Translations under genes and position numbers: made by a program
Assembly (NCBI GenBank): GCA_023614405.1
Contig: CM042694.1
Coordinates: 94,471,285-94,535,284 of the forward strand
Length of the DNA stretch: 64,000 nucleotides
DNA from: Avena insularis
Taxonomy: Eukaryota > Streptophyta > Magnoliopsida > Poales > Poaceae
Direction: 5' to 3'
Notes under the pieces: model-generated
Told to the model about the DNA's origin: nothing
What the model saw: the letters and a program-made list of their open reading frames with translations, nothing else
Databases searched by the model: none
Shown here: positions 12,590 through 27,100 of the stretch, piece after piece
Numbering within the stretch: position 1 is the stretch's first letter
How the letters are laid out: every line of letters begins with the position of its first letter

Positions 12590-12611
12590 GTCACCTCGTT
12601 CTTAGCTCACC

Positions 12612-13236
12612 ATGTTGATCCTTAAGTTCACCCTGAAAGACCTTTCAATAGGTAGTGGTTCTATAATTGGGAAAGATAATATTGAAGAATTCTTTAATCA
12701 TGTTATCAAGCATGAAGACATTGAGGATAGATCCTTAGCAGAACTTGCTCCAAATTATGAAATTGTTGCAGCCTCTTTAGTTCACGTGTTAGAGGCTAGG
12801 TTTGTTAACCTTAACACCATGATGCAAGTAATGTTTCTTAAACTTAAAGACATTGAGGATACTAAAAAGAGAGATTTTATTCTAAAAACTTTGCTTAAAG
12901 AGTTCTATGATGTTATTAAGGAAGCTAGAAAGGTATTCAATTGTTTTAATATGCTAGGATCATGTGTAGATTTCATTGGTACACGAGAAAAGATGAAAAA
13001 AAACCAAACCCAATGGAGAGGAAATTAAAATACCAATACCTTTTAAACTTGTAGGAATGCATGAAGCCTTGGAAAAGAATTTTGATTGGATCGTTCCTGA
13101 AAACCCGTTTGATGAAACCCGTGAACCCAAGAGTATTGAGAGAGGATACTCGAGAACTTATTTGTATGAGATACCTTGCCTTGTTGAAGATATTTCTGGT
13201 ATTGATCTTAATGCTTCTTCATTTGAAAATACTTGA
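12612..13236 (+). pseudogene. G1 internal reading frame, retroelement protein remnant
   Basis: This frame begins MLILKFTLKDLS and is open to 13028. It continues in another frame after an A-rich run at about 12996-13003 as EEIKIPIPFKLVGMHEALEK and onward, ending NASSFENT at 13236. That ending matches the end of the G2 protease frame (FALNASSFENT), and the nucleotides after the stop are colinear with the G2 region after its stop. So this is the equivalent coding slot of G1, but the body of the protein is not recognisably gag or protease: it is an alpha-helical, acidic/basic sequence without known motifs. I do not recognise its function. The frame break is next to a homopolymer, so it could be a sequencing error or real decay. 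Confidence 0.55.
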
Positions 13237-13346
13237 ATCTTGCTTCCTATGCCTAGCTCAAAGGTGTTAAAGAAAAGCACTATTGGGAGATAACCCAAAT
13301 TTCTATTCAGTAAGTTTTTCTTTTGTTGAGTTTTGGAAGTTATTAC

Positions 13347-15038
13347 TGTTGGGTCCGCAACATAGAAAACAAAAAATTTCCTACGATGAGAACTATACGC
13401 CAAGATCTATCTATTAGATACAGAGCAACGGGTGGACATACATCCATGGAGAACTTACCCTCGAAGACAACGAGCTTTGTTAACGAGTAGGAACTCGTGG
13501 TTGATGTAGTCGTACACTTGCCGATCTCAAGATCGTGAGGAAGTCCAGCAGGTCCGGCTCCAGCACGTCCATCAGATCCAGCTCCAGCAGCACCAAGTCC
13601 AGCACCACAAAGCAGCGGTGCATCCGTGATCGCACACACGTCCGGTACCCCGACAACCTCCGTCCCTCGCTCCAGCAAAGCAGCGGAAGCAGCAACTCCT
13701 TTCCAGATAAAGCCACCGCGAACATGTATCTCGCTAATCCGAGACCATGGGGAATAATACTAGAGGGGGAGAGAGATCCTTCACAAGGAGGTGTGTATGA
13801 GAAGTGAGGAGGGGGTGGCCTTTTATAGGAGGAGGGGGGTGCCACTCCTTCATGGCCGGCGCATGGAGGAGGTGACTCTTCACCTCCTCCATTCATGTGG
13901 TGGTAACTCCCTCCACATAAATTTGCCCCTTCACATTCTCTTTTAAAGTCTCCACTTTAAATGCATTAAATTTCTCCAAATTTAATGCTCTCTCATTTAA
14001 TAAAACTCTTTTATTATTTTTATTCAGAATTTTGTTAATTACTTTAATTAACAAACATTCACATAAAAACCCCCCGCAACATTTCAATATTACATGCAGA
14101 ACCAATTTCAGCAATTTCACAAAAGCAGTTTGGTGTCTATTGAAATAATTCCAGCTTTCTTAAATCTTTATCTGAAAAATATTTGCTCCAAATGGTGTCG
14201 ATATCCCTTAAGTGTGTCACCCTACGGTTCATGAATAATGCAGACATGATCGAGACCCCTCTCCGATCAATAATCAGCAAGGACACGGAGATCCATCTTG
14301 ACTCCTACACATTCAACGATGACTTCGTGATCATGAGAACCTTTAATGCTAGTAACTAAATCCCTTTGTCCCATGATATATTACATGTCCGAGATTCGAT
14401 CATCGGTATCTCCATACCTAGTTTGATCTTATTCTTGACATGCACTCTTTTCTCGTTCCGTGATATAACATTCTAGTGATCACATCACTTGCAAGCTATT
14501 TCAATGTGATATCACCGAGAGGGCCCAGAGTATATCTATCCGTCGCGGGATTGACAAATTCCACTCTTGATCCATGAGCCTCAACATAACACCGTCATAG
14601 CACTGAACCCATCTTTATAGTCACCCTGTTACGGTGTGACGTTTGATGTTATCAAGATACTCTTCCGGTGTTAGCAATTAACATGATCTCATGGTCTAAG
14701 GATAAAGATTACTTCGTATGATGTTATAGCAATATAAACATAATGACTTTGATCGTAATGCTATACTTCGGATGAATGTTCATCACATCATTCCACCAAT
14801 GGTGTGACCTTGTTATTAACAACATCCAATGTCCATGATCAGGAAACCTTGATCATCTTGTTAATCAACAAGCTAGTCTATAAGAGAGGCATGACTAGGA
14901 ACCCTTTTTGTTTATTAAACACACATGTATTGATGTTTCTGAATCAATACAATTCTAGCATGTAAAATAAACATTTATCATAAACATGGAATAAGATAAT
15001 AACCACTTTATTATTGCCTCTCGGGCATATTCCCTTCA
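13347..15038 (-). repeat. C1 3' LTR (1692 bp)
   Basis: Nearly identical to 19613-21317. The LTR promoter shows as a minus-strand TATA-like box (plus strand CCTTTTATAGGAGG near 13819-13832). The polypurine tract adjoins at 15039-15051 (reverse complement GCAAGTGGGAGAC). Confidence 0.92.
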
Positions 15039-18000
15039 GTCTCCCACTTGCACTAGAGTCAATAATCTAGTTTGAAAAACTTTGCGTATTGAACACCTAT
15101 GGCTTTCTGGTGTTGCATATACGCTATTGCTAGTGGTTAACATAATCTCTGGATGTGACAGTTTCGGATCCGTGTGTATTTGCATGTCTTTGCGTCTCTA
15201 CGCATCACTCATTCTCAAATGAGATGGCATTGTATAGATTTGGTCCTTTGGTGAGACCTTTAGTTCGTTCGGCTCAAAATATGTTGATATCATTGTCACA
15301 CAATATATCTTCATAGTATTAGCCCACTTTGAACCACACCTAGTTTGATAACAAACTACTTAACACAAATGCCCTCCTTTGCTGCTACTATAGCAGTCAT
15401 ATACTTAGCCTTTTGTTATAGTATCCGTCACAATGTCTCAACTTTGGAACTCATCCAAATCCATCATGGAACATCCTTTCCATTACATTGTGCCACCCAT
15501 AGTCTAAATTGAGATAAATTTAATTTGTATCTTGTGACAAAACTAGTATCAATGTAACACTTTACAATGAACTACCTTTAACTATTTGTCACTTATACAT
15601 GATATATTCTTAGTTCTTCCAAAGCTCATAAGAATATCTTTACTATTGTCCAATGATCATCTTATGAATCATTCTGGTATATGCTCATAACATCTAGAGC
15701 ATAGGACATTTTGGATATATACATATCATGGTATAATCGATCAAAATCGTCATGTGATTTTACTCACCAAGTGTTGAAACACTTGAATTTTGATACAATC
15801 CTTTCCATGCAGCAAGAACCTTTCTTGATGTTCCATATTGAACCCTTTCAATATCTTATATATGTATGTCTGGCACAACCATATTTGCGCCTTAATCTAT
15901 CCATATAGATATTGATGCCTAATATTCTGGGTTTGCCCAAGTCTTTCATCGAAATCTTATTTTAATGAAATCCTTAACTTGTGTCAATTCAAGATACATC
16001 ATTTCCAATCAACAATATGTCCTCTACATAATGTATTAGAAATATGTCTCAGCGCTCCCACTTAATTTCTTGCAAATGTAAGCATCTTCATCATCTCTGA
16101 TGAATTTAAACTCTTTTAACAGTTTCATCATGGTGAAGATTCCAACTCTGCTATGCTTACTTCAACTATTGAAGTTTGCATGCCCTTTTAGCACCCTTTG
16201 AATTAACAAAACCCTTCGGACCATGTCATGTACATGTCCTAGGTTACCGTTCTATTAGAAGAACCTTGTTTTGTTTATTCAACTACCATATATCAAATTA
16301 TATGTAGTGGTTGCTACATTAATCCGTCAAGACTATATATCGCTATGAAAGATCAAATCTTGTCATAGTCAACTCCTTGAACATTGTCGTAAACTTCTTT
16401 CCGACATGTCGACTATTTCATAGATGTCAAACATCCATGTCTATTTCTTTATAGATCCAAACACGACCGATAGGCTTCACGCCTTTCGGGAGGGTCTTCC
16501 AAGTTCAGAAACTTGATTTCTCGTGTATGGATACTATCACAGATTCTATGACTTCTAGTCATTTTATGGAGTCAGGGCCCATCATCGCTTCTTTGCATGT
16601 AGTCGGTTCATCATTGTCAAAACAATAACGACTTGCTTATCAAATCTTACTATTTGATTCTTACCGACCCACACGGTTCTATAGGAACTCTAATCTCCGA
16701 GATCACACCTTTTGTAATCACGAGAGCCATGAGCATTGTGGCCGCCACCGGGACACTTTCTATTGCCTTACTTAGCACATATAGCTAAGGTTCAACAACC
16801 TTATCAAAGTTCTATTGTCCTCCCACTTAACTTTTCACGAAAAATTCCTTCTCAAGAAACTTGACGTTCCAAGTAACAAACTCTTTTGTCCTTGGTGTTA
16901 TGGAGAAATTCCCAACAAATTATTTGGGATAACCTGCAAAGATGTGCTTATCCGACTTTGGTTGTAAACATTTTACTTATGCATAGCATACCAAAATTTA
17001 AGAAAAGACAATTCGGGTTTTATCCCAAACCATAACTCATATGATGTCATTTCAATGGATCACGATGGTGCTCTTTTCAGTGTAAAAGCGGTAGTCTCTA
17101 AAGCTTCAATCCTTAAAACATAATGGCAGTTTTATAAATGACACCCTTGATCTTACCATGTCAAACATGGTTTGATTTTATCTCTCGAATATGCCATACT
17201 CCTATGGTTTATCGGGAAACACAAATCATGGAACAATTCCTCAAGTCTTAGGTGTTTTTGCTAAACATGTAACTCAAATATCTTCCTTTATGATCGAATC
17301 ATAAACTCTTTATTTTCTTGTTACAATGATTTTCCACTTCATCTTGAAAGTCTTTGAACAACTTTCAAATGTTTCATACTTCTTCCTTATTAAGTAAATA
17401 TACAGATATATTCACTCAAATTTTCGGAGAAAGCATATGAAGCAAAAAAGATACATCGCATATGGCTACACATAATGGACTATGCACATCAGCATGCACA
17501 ATTTCCAATAAGCTAGTCATCCGTTCCTCTCTGGCCTATGGACGGAGTTTCAATTATCTCGAGGAAAGTCTCACATGCGTCAATTGATCAAAATCAAGGA
17601 CTCCAAAATTCCATCAACATGGAGTTTCTTCATGTTTTCTTTCAAATATAATTCAAACAGCGATGTCACTTCATAAGTGATCTTTCAATCATTTGTCTTG
17701 CGACATTTTAGCAATAGTGTTTATGGATGTGATTTCTCCAACTAGACTTGTAAAAGTTCATCCATCCTTTATGGAATACGGTAATTATTTGAACAGCCAT
17801 TGTTCTCATGATACCGGAACAAAATAACAATTATTTAAACAAATCTTGAAGGCTTGGTTTGATGACAACGAAAAACACAATAACACTTTATTTGTTTTCG
17901 ATGAACAACATCACTCATTCTCTTGCTGGTTACTTAGGCCATTGTAGTTCATGAATTGCGTTGTCCTGTATGACACTTCATACCAACCAATTCGGTATCC

Positions 18001-19612
18001 AATACCGGTATCCTAAGAACCACATTGTTTAACAAGCAAGGAATATAGCCATAACATGTATATGTTCTATATACCTAAGTTGGACATCTCCAACCTTTTC
18101 TTTTCTGCCAAATATTTTATAGATTCTCTTTCAGCAATTCCTTTTTCTTTTAAAAGAATCTATCAACATCAATAGTGGTGTCATTCACATGACACATAGT
18201 ACAAAGCGTATATAGTCAAATACTAATACCTTTGGACTTGCACTTTGAAGTGGATCACCATCATCAAATGTTTGGCATTCTTTCAAAAATCCATTCTTTA
18301 GTAATCTATTAGTGTAGTAAACATTTTACTTACATCTTCTATTCATCCTTATCATGACAACTTTCATGATCAAGCTACTATAGCTTATAAGGAAGAATCA
18401 CGAGTATAATATCAGTTCCCAAAACCTTTTTGGTAGATTCGGATGCCTATCATCTCCATCCTTCACAAATTCTCATACAATATGAGAACATGTATTTTGC
18501 TAAATTATACTCTATCATAATGCAACCAAAAACATTGTTTCAGATATCACAATATCTTTCACACATGATGGTTTCTGAAACAATTTTCAGCTCCAATATA
18601 ATCTTGATATTAAAACAACCTTTTGAATATCAATAATTATGGAGGCAAACATTGGAATTCTTACTCTCTATTTAATACTACTTATTAAACTTCATGGAGT
18701 AAATAAAGTTTGCTGAAAGTTTGCAATAGGACTTATAAACTTTAAATTGAAATTCAAAACAATATGACTCATGCTTAACCTTTCGGTCCGTGTTCCGAGG
18801 CCATGTCTGTACATGCTAGGCTCGCCAAGTAAGAACCTTAGTATTCGCGTGTGTAAAACTGTCTTACACCCGTTGCATGAAAGCGTAGAGTTGAGAACAC
18901 CCGATCATCACGTGATGTCTCGAAACACGATCCATAGAACGGTGCATACTTAAGGAAGAACACATTTTATCTTGATATTTAAATGAGGGATCATCTTACA
19001 ATGCTACTAAAAGCGCCAAACTAGCAATATAAGATGCAAACATCTAATGTGTAAAGTGAGATGATATGGTCCATGCATTTGACCACCATCATATGCATCG
19101 TGGTATGATCTCTATCATTCCTTTGTGTGTAAGGCCAAGGTCTATGGAACTTACACGTTGAGTGTGTTGTAAGAGTATCTATCATACATCTACTTACAAC
19201 AATACCATATCAATACACTAGCCCAGCAACGATCTAAACTAGATGCCTCTAATTTATCAATTGCAAGTTTTACGTGGCTTAGGGCTTTCGGAGATAGAAC
19301 CGTTCTTACCTACGAACATGAACCACAACGAGGATAACTAATTTATTAGCAACTCGTTATAAATCAGATATTGACTATAGTAGGAGAGACAGACACCCGC
19401 CAGCCACTTATACAAAACTAGTTGCATGTCAGTCGTGGAACCGGTCTCATGTACGATGACATGTAAGGTTGGTCCGGGCCGCTTCATCCCACTATGCCAC
19501 CAATATCCAAAATACATAGAAGATGCAATAACATGATCATCATCGCCCACATATCAACATATGTGTACTACCCGTGCTAAGCACCTACGCATAGATCAGG
19601 CTCGATACCCTT
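15039..19612 (-). pseudogene. C1 Copia gag-pol remnant
   Basis: About 4.6 kb carrying only decayed coding sequence. Read on the minus strand, YVEDILLIGND (near 16010-16040) is the Copia reverse-transcriptase YxDD box region, with Glu in place of the first Asp. It is followed by MKDLGKP, the start of the connection to RNase H. Near 17000-17060 a PYELW..KP..SFLK stretch marks the end of the integrase core. Stops and frame changes interrupt every domain. C2 has nearly the same sequence with the same kinds of breaks, suggesting both were copied from an already defective element. Confidence 0.7.
19601..19612 (-). other. C1 primer-binding site, degenerate
   Basis: Just inside the 5' LTR the minus strand reads GGGTATCGAGCC, recognisable against the standard Copia site TGGTATCAGAGC that pairs with initiator tRNA-Met, but with mismatches and a missing base. 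Confidence 0.45.
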
Positions 19613-21317
19613 TGTTGGGTCATGACATAGAAAACAAAAAATTTCCTACGATGAGAACTATACGCCAAGATCTATCTATTAGATACAGAGCAACGGGTGG
19701 ACATACATCCATGGAGAACTTACCCTCGAAGACAACGAGCTTTGTTAACGAGTAGGAACTCGTGGTTGATGTAGTCGTACACTTGCCGATCTCAAGATCG
19801 TGAGGAAGTCTAGCTGGTCCGGCTCCAGCACATCCATCAGATCCAGCTCCAGCAGCACCAAGTCCAGCACCGCAAAGCAGCGGTGCATCCGTGATCGCAC
19901 ACACGTCCGGTACCCCGACAACCTCCGTCCCTCGCTCCAGCAAAGCAGCGGAAGCAGCAACTCCTTTCCAGATAAAGCCACCGAGAACATGTATCTCGCT
20001 AATCCGAGACCATGGGGAATAATACTAGAGGGAGAGAGAGATCCTTCACAAGGAGGTGTGTATGAGAAGTGAGGAGGGGGTGGCCTTTTATAGGAGGAGG
20101 GGGGGTGCCCCTCCTTCATGGCCGGCGCATGGAGGAGGTGACTCTTCACCTCCTCCATTCATGTGGTGGTAACTCCCTCCACATAAATTTGCCCCTTCAT
20201 ATTCTCTTTTAAAGTCTCCACTTTAAATGCATTAAATTTCTCCAAATTTAATGCTCTCACATTTAATAAAACTCTTTTATTATTTTTATTCAGAATTTTG
20301 TTAATTACTTTAATTAACAAACATTCACATAAAACCCCCTGCAACATTTCAATATTACATGCAGAACCAATTTCAGCAATTTCACCCGAAACAGTTTCGG
20401 TGTCTATTGAAATAATTCCAGCGCTTTCTTAAATCTTTATCTGAAAACATATTTGCTCCAAATGGTGTCGGTATCCCTTAAGTGTGTCACCCTACGGTTT
20501 GCGAATAATGCAGACATGATCGAGACCCCTCTCCGATCAATAATCAGCAGCAGGACCTGGAGATCCATACTAACTGCTACACATTCAACAATGACTTCTG
20601 TGATCGTGAGAACCTTTAACGCTAGTAACTAAATCCCTTTGTCCCGCGATATATTACATGTCCGAGATTCGATCATCATTATCTCCATACCTAGTTTGAT
20701 CTCGTTACCGACATGCACTCTTTTCTCGTTCCCGTGATATAACATTCTAGTGATCACATCACTTGCTTGCAAGCTATTTCAATGTGATATCACCGAGAGG
20801 GCCCAAAGTATATCTATCCGTCATCGGGATTGACAAATTCCACTCTTGATCCATGAGCCTCAACATAACACCTTCGTAGCACTGAACCCATCTTTATAGT
20901 CACCCTGTTACGGTGTGACGTTTGATGTTATCAAGATACTCTTACGGTGTTAGCAATTAACATGATCTCAAGGTCTAAGGATAAAGATTACTTCGTATGA
21001 TGTTATAGCAATATAAACATAATGACTTTGATCGTAATGCTATACTTCGGATGAATGTTCATCACATCATTCCACCAATGGTGTGACCTTGTTATTAACA
21101 ACATCCAATGTCCATGATCAGGAAACCTTGATCATCTTGTTAATCAACAAGCTAGTCTATAAGAGAGGCATGACTAGGAACCCTTTTTGTTTATTAAACA
21201 CACATGTATTGATGTTTCCGAATCAATACAATTCTTGCATGTAAAATAAACATTTATCATAAACATGGAATAAGATAATAACCACTTTATTATTGCCTCT
21301 CGGGCATATTCCCTTCA
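19613..21317 (-). repeat. C1 5' LTR (1705 bp)
   Basis: Starts (reverse) TGAAGGGAATATGCCCGAGA at 21317 and ends CCCAACA at 19613. Confidence 0.92.
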
Positions 21318-21322
21318 ATTAC

Positions 21323-22501
21323 TTCTGTAATAACCTCTTCTTATCCTTTTTTGTGTGGTTTTTGTGCCAAGAATAACCTCTAATGAGAGAGAAGTAAGAC
21401 TTGGAAAAGTTGCTGTCCCGAAACAGATTTTTGTGCTCCACTGTAAAAAATCGTGACAAATCTTTGAACGTCGGATTGAGCTGTAATTGTTTGTGCTTAT
21501 GCCCCAGGTTATTATCTAACTTTCGTTAGTTCAGCACATTTCGATTTGAGCAAAATAAGGTCTTCAAAAAAATTGGTTTTTACCTGCTGGTCTGTTTTGA
21601 CAGATTTCTGCCATTATTTGCATTTGCCTCTTAATCTCTTTCTCTTTGAGTTCTCTTTGATCACTTGAGATTTTAGAAGGAATTGCTACAGTAGCTTCTG
21701 TTTTAATGGAAGTTTTACTTGTGATGAAACTAAACCATAGGACCAATTATCTTGAATACACTAATGTTGCTAATGAGGATTGTGTGTAGTTTTGTATAAA
21801 GGAAATTTTCAAGTGTAGGGGAAGAATAATGTGATAAGATGAAGTATGGGCAAAAGCTCAAGCTTGGGGATGCTACCCATGCCACCCCAAGAAATATTCA
21901 ATAAGTACAAGCGTCAAAGCTTGGGGATGCCCAAGGCATCCCCTTCTTCATCAATAAAAATCTCAGGTTTTCTTCCAAAACACTTTATTTTTATTGTTTC
22001 ATGCACAATTGTGTTGTTCTTGGAGCATCTTCTTTTTTGCTTTTAGTTTTCTTTTGTTTAATTTGCTTAAATAAATTTGATGGACCCCTGCATTCATAAG
22101 ATATTTCAAATAAGTTGATTGGTGATTGGAAAAGAGTAGGAAAGTTCATGCTTATAAGTGGTACAAAAGGAGCTTTGTTTTGACTGTGGCCTAGACCTTA
22201 TCATGTCATGTTTGATATTGCTTTGACTTTATGCTTATAAATTTTTGCTGTAGCATGATTTGTTCCAAACAATTGAGATTGCATAATGTGCCTTGAAAGA
22301 ATCATGCGTTGTTCTAGCATATAAAAGCATAATATTGTGGTATTCTCCTTCGATGCTTTATTTGGGTTGACTTAGCACATGCTTACACATGTTAATACTA
22401 TGAACCAATCACCTTAGCCTCTATGATCATTTAGTTTTTTTACTTGTAATATCACTTTATGCTTTAATTAATGATGTTTTGTCGCTTTGCATGATTATGG
22501 C
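21323..22501 (+). other. G1 internal non-coding segment between C1 and C2
   Basis: Reverse-colinear with G2 about 7600-8790, including the repeated phrase AAGCTTGGGGATGC that appears several times near 21860-21930 and resembles the polypurine tract. No gene. Confidence 0.75.
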
Positions 22502-22506
22502 CATTA

Positions 22507-24152
22507 TGAAGGGAATATGCCCGAGAGGCAATAATAAAGTGGTTATTATCTTATTCCATGTTTATGATAAATGTTTATTTTGCATGCTATAATTGTATTG
22601 ATTGGAAACGTCAATACATGTGTGTTTAATAAACAAAAAGGGTTCCTAGTTATGCCTCTCTTATAGACTAGCTTGTTGATTAACAAGATGATCAAGGTTT
22701 CCTGATCATGGACATTGGATGTTGTTAATAACAAGGTCACAACATTAGTTGAATGATGTGATGAACATTCATCCGAAGTATAACATTGCGATCAAAGTCA
22801 TTATGTTTATATTGCTATAACACCATACGAAGTAATCTTTATCCTTAGACCATGAGATCATGTTAATTGCCAACACCAGAAGAGTATCTTGATAACATCA
22901 AACGTCACACCGTAACAGGGTGACTATAAAGATGGGTTCAGTGCTACGAAGGTGTTATGTTGAGGCTCATGGATCAAGAGTGGAATTTGTCAATCCCGAT
23001 GACGGATAGATATACTCTGGGCCCTCTCGGTGATATCACATTAAGATAGCTTGCAAGCAAGTGATGTGATCACTAGAATGTTATATCACGGGAACGAGAA
23101 AAGAGTGCATGTTGGTAACGAGATCAAACTAGGTATGGAGATACCAATGATCGAATCTCGGACATGTAATATATCGCGAGACAAAGGGATTTAGTTACTA
23201 GCGTTAAAGGTTCTCACGATCACAAAATTCATCATTGAATGTGTAGGAATCAGTATGGATCTCTAGGTCCCACTTCTGATTATTGATCTGAGAGGAGTCT
23301 CAATCATGTCTGCATTATTCGTGAACCGTAGGGTGACACACTTAAGAGTTACTGGACACCATTTTGGAGCACATATGTTTCAGACGAAAGAATTGCAAAG
23401 CGCTAGAATTATTTCAATAGACACCGAAACTGTTTCGGGTGAAATTGCTGAAATTGGTTCTGCATGTAATATTGAAATGTTGTAGGGGGTTTTATGTGAA
23501 TGTTTGTTAATTAAAGTAATTAACAAAATTCTGAATAAAAGTAATAAAAGAGTTTTATTAAATGAGGGAGCATTAAATTTGGAGAAATTTAATGCATTTA
23601 AAGTGGAGACTTTAAAAGAGAATGTGAAGGGGCATTTTAATGTGGAGGGGTTACCACCACATGAATGGGCAGGTGAGGAGTCACCCTCCCATGGGCGCCG
23701 GCCATGGGGGAGGGGTACCCCCCTCCTCCTATAAAAGGCCCCCCTCACTCCCCTTCTTCCTCACACCTCCTCGTGAAGGATCTCTCTCCCCCTCTAGAAT
23801 TATTCTCCCATGGTCTCGGATTAGCGAGATACATGTTCCTGGTGGCATTTCGTCTGGAAGGAGTGGTTGCTTCCGGTGGATCGCTGGAGCGAGGAGGTGG
23901 AGGTTGTCCGGTGGCTTGAATGTGTGTGCGATGCTGGATCTGGTGAGTTGCGGCGCCGGACTTCCACATGATCTTGAGATCGGCAAGTGTGACTACATAA
24001 ACCACGAGTTCCTACTCGTTAACAAAACTCGTTGTCTTGAGGGTAAGTTCTCGATGGATGTATGTCCACCCGCTTTCTGTACCTAGTAGATAGATCTTGG
24101 CGTGTAGTTCTCATCGTAGGATTTTTTGTTTTCTATCTTTGCGGGCCCCGTA
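22507..24152 (+). repeat. C2 5' LTR (1646 bp)
   Basis: Starts TGAAGGGAATATGCCCGAGA. The end is altered (GCGGGCCCCGTA where the other LTRs have GCGGACCCAACA). A TATA-like CTATAAAAGGCC lies at 23729-23740. The following bases TTGTATCGCACG are a poor match to a tRNA-Met primer site. Confidence 0.85.
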
Positions 24153-27100
24153 TTGTATCGCACGATATATGTAGGTGCTTTGCAGGTAGTACACATATAT
24201 TTATATGTGCGATGATGATCATGTTATTGCATCTTCTATGTATTTTGGATATTGGTGGCATAGTGGGATGAAGCGGCCGGACCAACCTTACATGTCATCA
24301 TACATGAGACCAGTTCCATGACCCATATGCAACTTGTTTTGCATAAGTGGTGGCGTGTGTCTCTCTCCTACTATAGTCAATATCTGATTTACAACGAGTT
24401 GCTAATAACTTGGTTATCCTCGTTGTGGTTCATGTTCGTAGGTAAGAACGGTTCTATCTCCGAAAGCCCTAAGCCACGTAAAACTTGCAATTGATAAATT
24501 AGAGGCGTCTAGTTTAGACCGTTGCTGGGCTAGTGTCTTGATATGGTATTGTTGTAAGTAGATGTATGATAGATACTCTTACAACACACTCAACGTGTAA
24601 GTTCCATAGACCTTGGCCTTACACACAAAGGAATGATAGAGATCATACCACGATGCAAATGATAGAGATCAAATGCATGGACCATATCATCTCACTTTAC
24701 ACATTAGATGTTAGCATCTTATACTGCTAGTTTGGCGCTTTCTATAGCATTGTAAGATGATCCCTCATTTAGATATCAAGATAAAAATGTGTTCTTCCTT
24801 AAGTATGCACCGTTTTGTGGATCGTGTTTCGAGACATCACGTGATGTTCGGGTGTACTCGAATCTACGCTATCATAGGAACGGGTGTAAGACTGTTTTAC
24901 ACACGCGAATACTAAGGTTCTTACTTGGCGGGCCTAGCATGTACAGACATGGCCTCGGAACACGGACCGAAAGGTTAAGCATGAGTCATATAGTTGATAT
25001 GATGCCCATATAGATGCTCGCCTTTGAAGCTACATCAACTCACGTGATGATCGGACTTAGTGTAGTGGATTTGGTTCATGTAATCACCAAAAAGGCACGA
25101 GGGATGTCGTTTTTGAGTGGGAGTTCATTTCTAATTTGGATTAGTCGAACTCAATTTGTCGTAAACTAAATCAAAGTGAATTTGCATAATTTGTTGTAGT
25201 CATTGGCGTTTGTTCACTACCTTATGCTTAGTTTTAATTGAGATAATAGAACTATAGAATTCTGGATATTTACTTTACGAACTGGTATCGTGTTGTTTTG
25301 AATGTCAATTTAAAGTTTATAAGTCCTATTGCAAACTTTCAGCAAACTATATTTACTCCATGAAGTTTAATAAGTAGTATTAAATCAAGAGTAAGAATTC
25401 CAATGTTAGTATCTAAAGTATCATGTTTGCCTCCATGATTATTGATATTCAAAAGTTGTTTTAATATCAAGATTATCTAGGAGCTGAAAAATTGTTTCAG
25501 AAACCATCATGTGTGGAAGATATTGTGATATCTGAACAATGTTTTTGGTTGCATTGTGATAGAGTATAATTTAGCAAAATACTTGTTCTCATATTGTATG
25601 AGAATTTGTGAAGGATGGAGATGATAGGCATCCGAATCTCCCAAAAAGGTTTTGGGAACTAACATTATACTCGTGATTCTTCCTTATAGGCTATAGTAGC
25701 TTGATCATGAAAGTTGTCATGATAAGGATGAATAGAATATGTAGGTAAAATGTTTACTACACTAATAGATTACTAAAGAATGGATTTTTGAAAGAACACC
25801 AAACATTTGATGATGGTGATCCACTTCAAAGTGTAAGTCCAAAGGTATTAGTGTTTGACTATATACACTTTGTACTATGTGTCATGTGAATGACACCACT
25901 ATTGATGTTGATAGATTCTTTTAAAAGGAAAAGGAATTGCTAAAAGAGAATCTATAAAATATTTGGCAGAAAAGAAAAGTTGGAGATGTCCAGCTTAGGT
26001 ATATAGAAGATATACATGTTATGGATGTATTCTTTGCTTGTTAAACAATGTGGTTCTTAGGTATTGGATACCGAATTGGTTGGTGTGAAGTGTCATACAG
26101 AACAACACAATTCATGAACTGCAACGGCCTAAGTAACTAGCAAGAGAATAAGTGATGATGTTCATCGAAAACAAATAAAGTGTTATTGTGTTTTCATTGT
26201 CGTCAAAACGAGCCTTCAAGATTTGTTTTAATAATTGTTATTTTGTTCCGGTATTATGAGAACAATGGTTGTTCAAATAATTACCGTATTCCATAAAGGA
26301 TGGATGAACTTTTACAAGTCTAGTTGGAGAAATTACATCCATAAACATTATTGCTAAAATGTCGCAAGACAAATGATTGAAATATCACTTATGAAGTGAC
26401 ATCGCTGTTTAAATTATATTGGAAAGAAAACATGAAGAAACTCCATGTTGATGGATTTTTTTGGAGTCGTTTGATTTTGATCAATTGACGCTTGTGAAAC
26501 TTTCCTCGAGATAATTGAAACTCCGTCCATAGTCCAAAGAGGAACAGGTGACTAACTTATTGGATATTATGCATGTTGATGTATATAGTCCATTATGTGT
26601 AGCCATATGCGATGGATCTTTTGCTTCATATGCTTTCTCCAGAAATTTGAGTGAATATATCTATATATATTTACTTAATAAGTAAGAAGGATGAAACATT
26701 TGAAAATTGTTCAAAGACTTTCAAGATGAAGTGAAAAATCATTGTAACAAGAAAATAAAGAGTTTATGATTTGATCACAAAGGAAGATATTTGAGTTACA
26801 GGTTTAGGAAAACACTTAAGATTTGATGAATTGTTCCATGATTTGTGTTTCCCGATAAACCATAGGACTATGGCATATTCGAGAGATGAAATCAAACCAT
26901 GTTTGACATGGTAATATCAAAGGTGTCATTTATAAAACTGCCATTATGTTTTAAGGATTGAAGCTTTAGATACTACCGCTTTTACACTAAAAAGAGCACC
27001 ATCGTGATCCGTTGAAATGACACCATATGAGTTATGGTTTGGGATAAAACTCGAATTGTCTTTTCTTAAATCTTGGTATGCTATGCATAAGTAAAATGTT

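Larger units (their letters stand above)
4773..12594. repeat. Target site duplication of G2 (GTCAC at both ends)
   Basis: GTCAC occurs at 4773-4777 and at 12590-12594, exactly abutting the LTR ends. This is the 5-base duplication left by retroviral-type integrase and proves insertion of G2 as a unit into G1. Confidence 0.95.
13347..21317 (-). mobile_element. C1: complete Copia (Angela/BARE-like) element with decayed pol
   Basis: An 8.0 kb element on the minus strand: 5' LTR 19613-21317, internal region 15039-19612, 3' LTR 13347-15038. LTRs read TGAAGGGAATATGCCCGAGA at the start and CCCAACA at the end. The internal region has recognisable Copia reverse-transcriptase traces but no long open frame, so the element is non-autonomous. 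It is the same subfamily as C2. Family name is by recognition only. Confidence 0.92.
13342..21322. repeat. Target site duplication of C1 (ATTAC at both ends)
   Basis: ATTAC occurs at 13342-13346 and 21318-21322, abutting the LTR ends. Removing C1 plus one copy restores G1 sequence colinear with G2. Confidence 0.95.

Noticed and set aside
13480..13896. Frames of 90-138 residues repeated at 19745-20158 and similar ones at 23640-24086
   Set aside because: They lie inside Copia LTRs and repeat with the LTRs; the LTR identity explains them.
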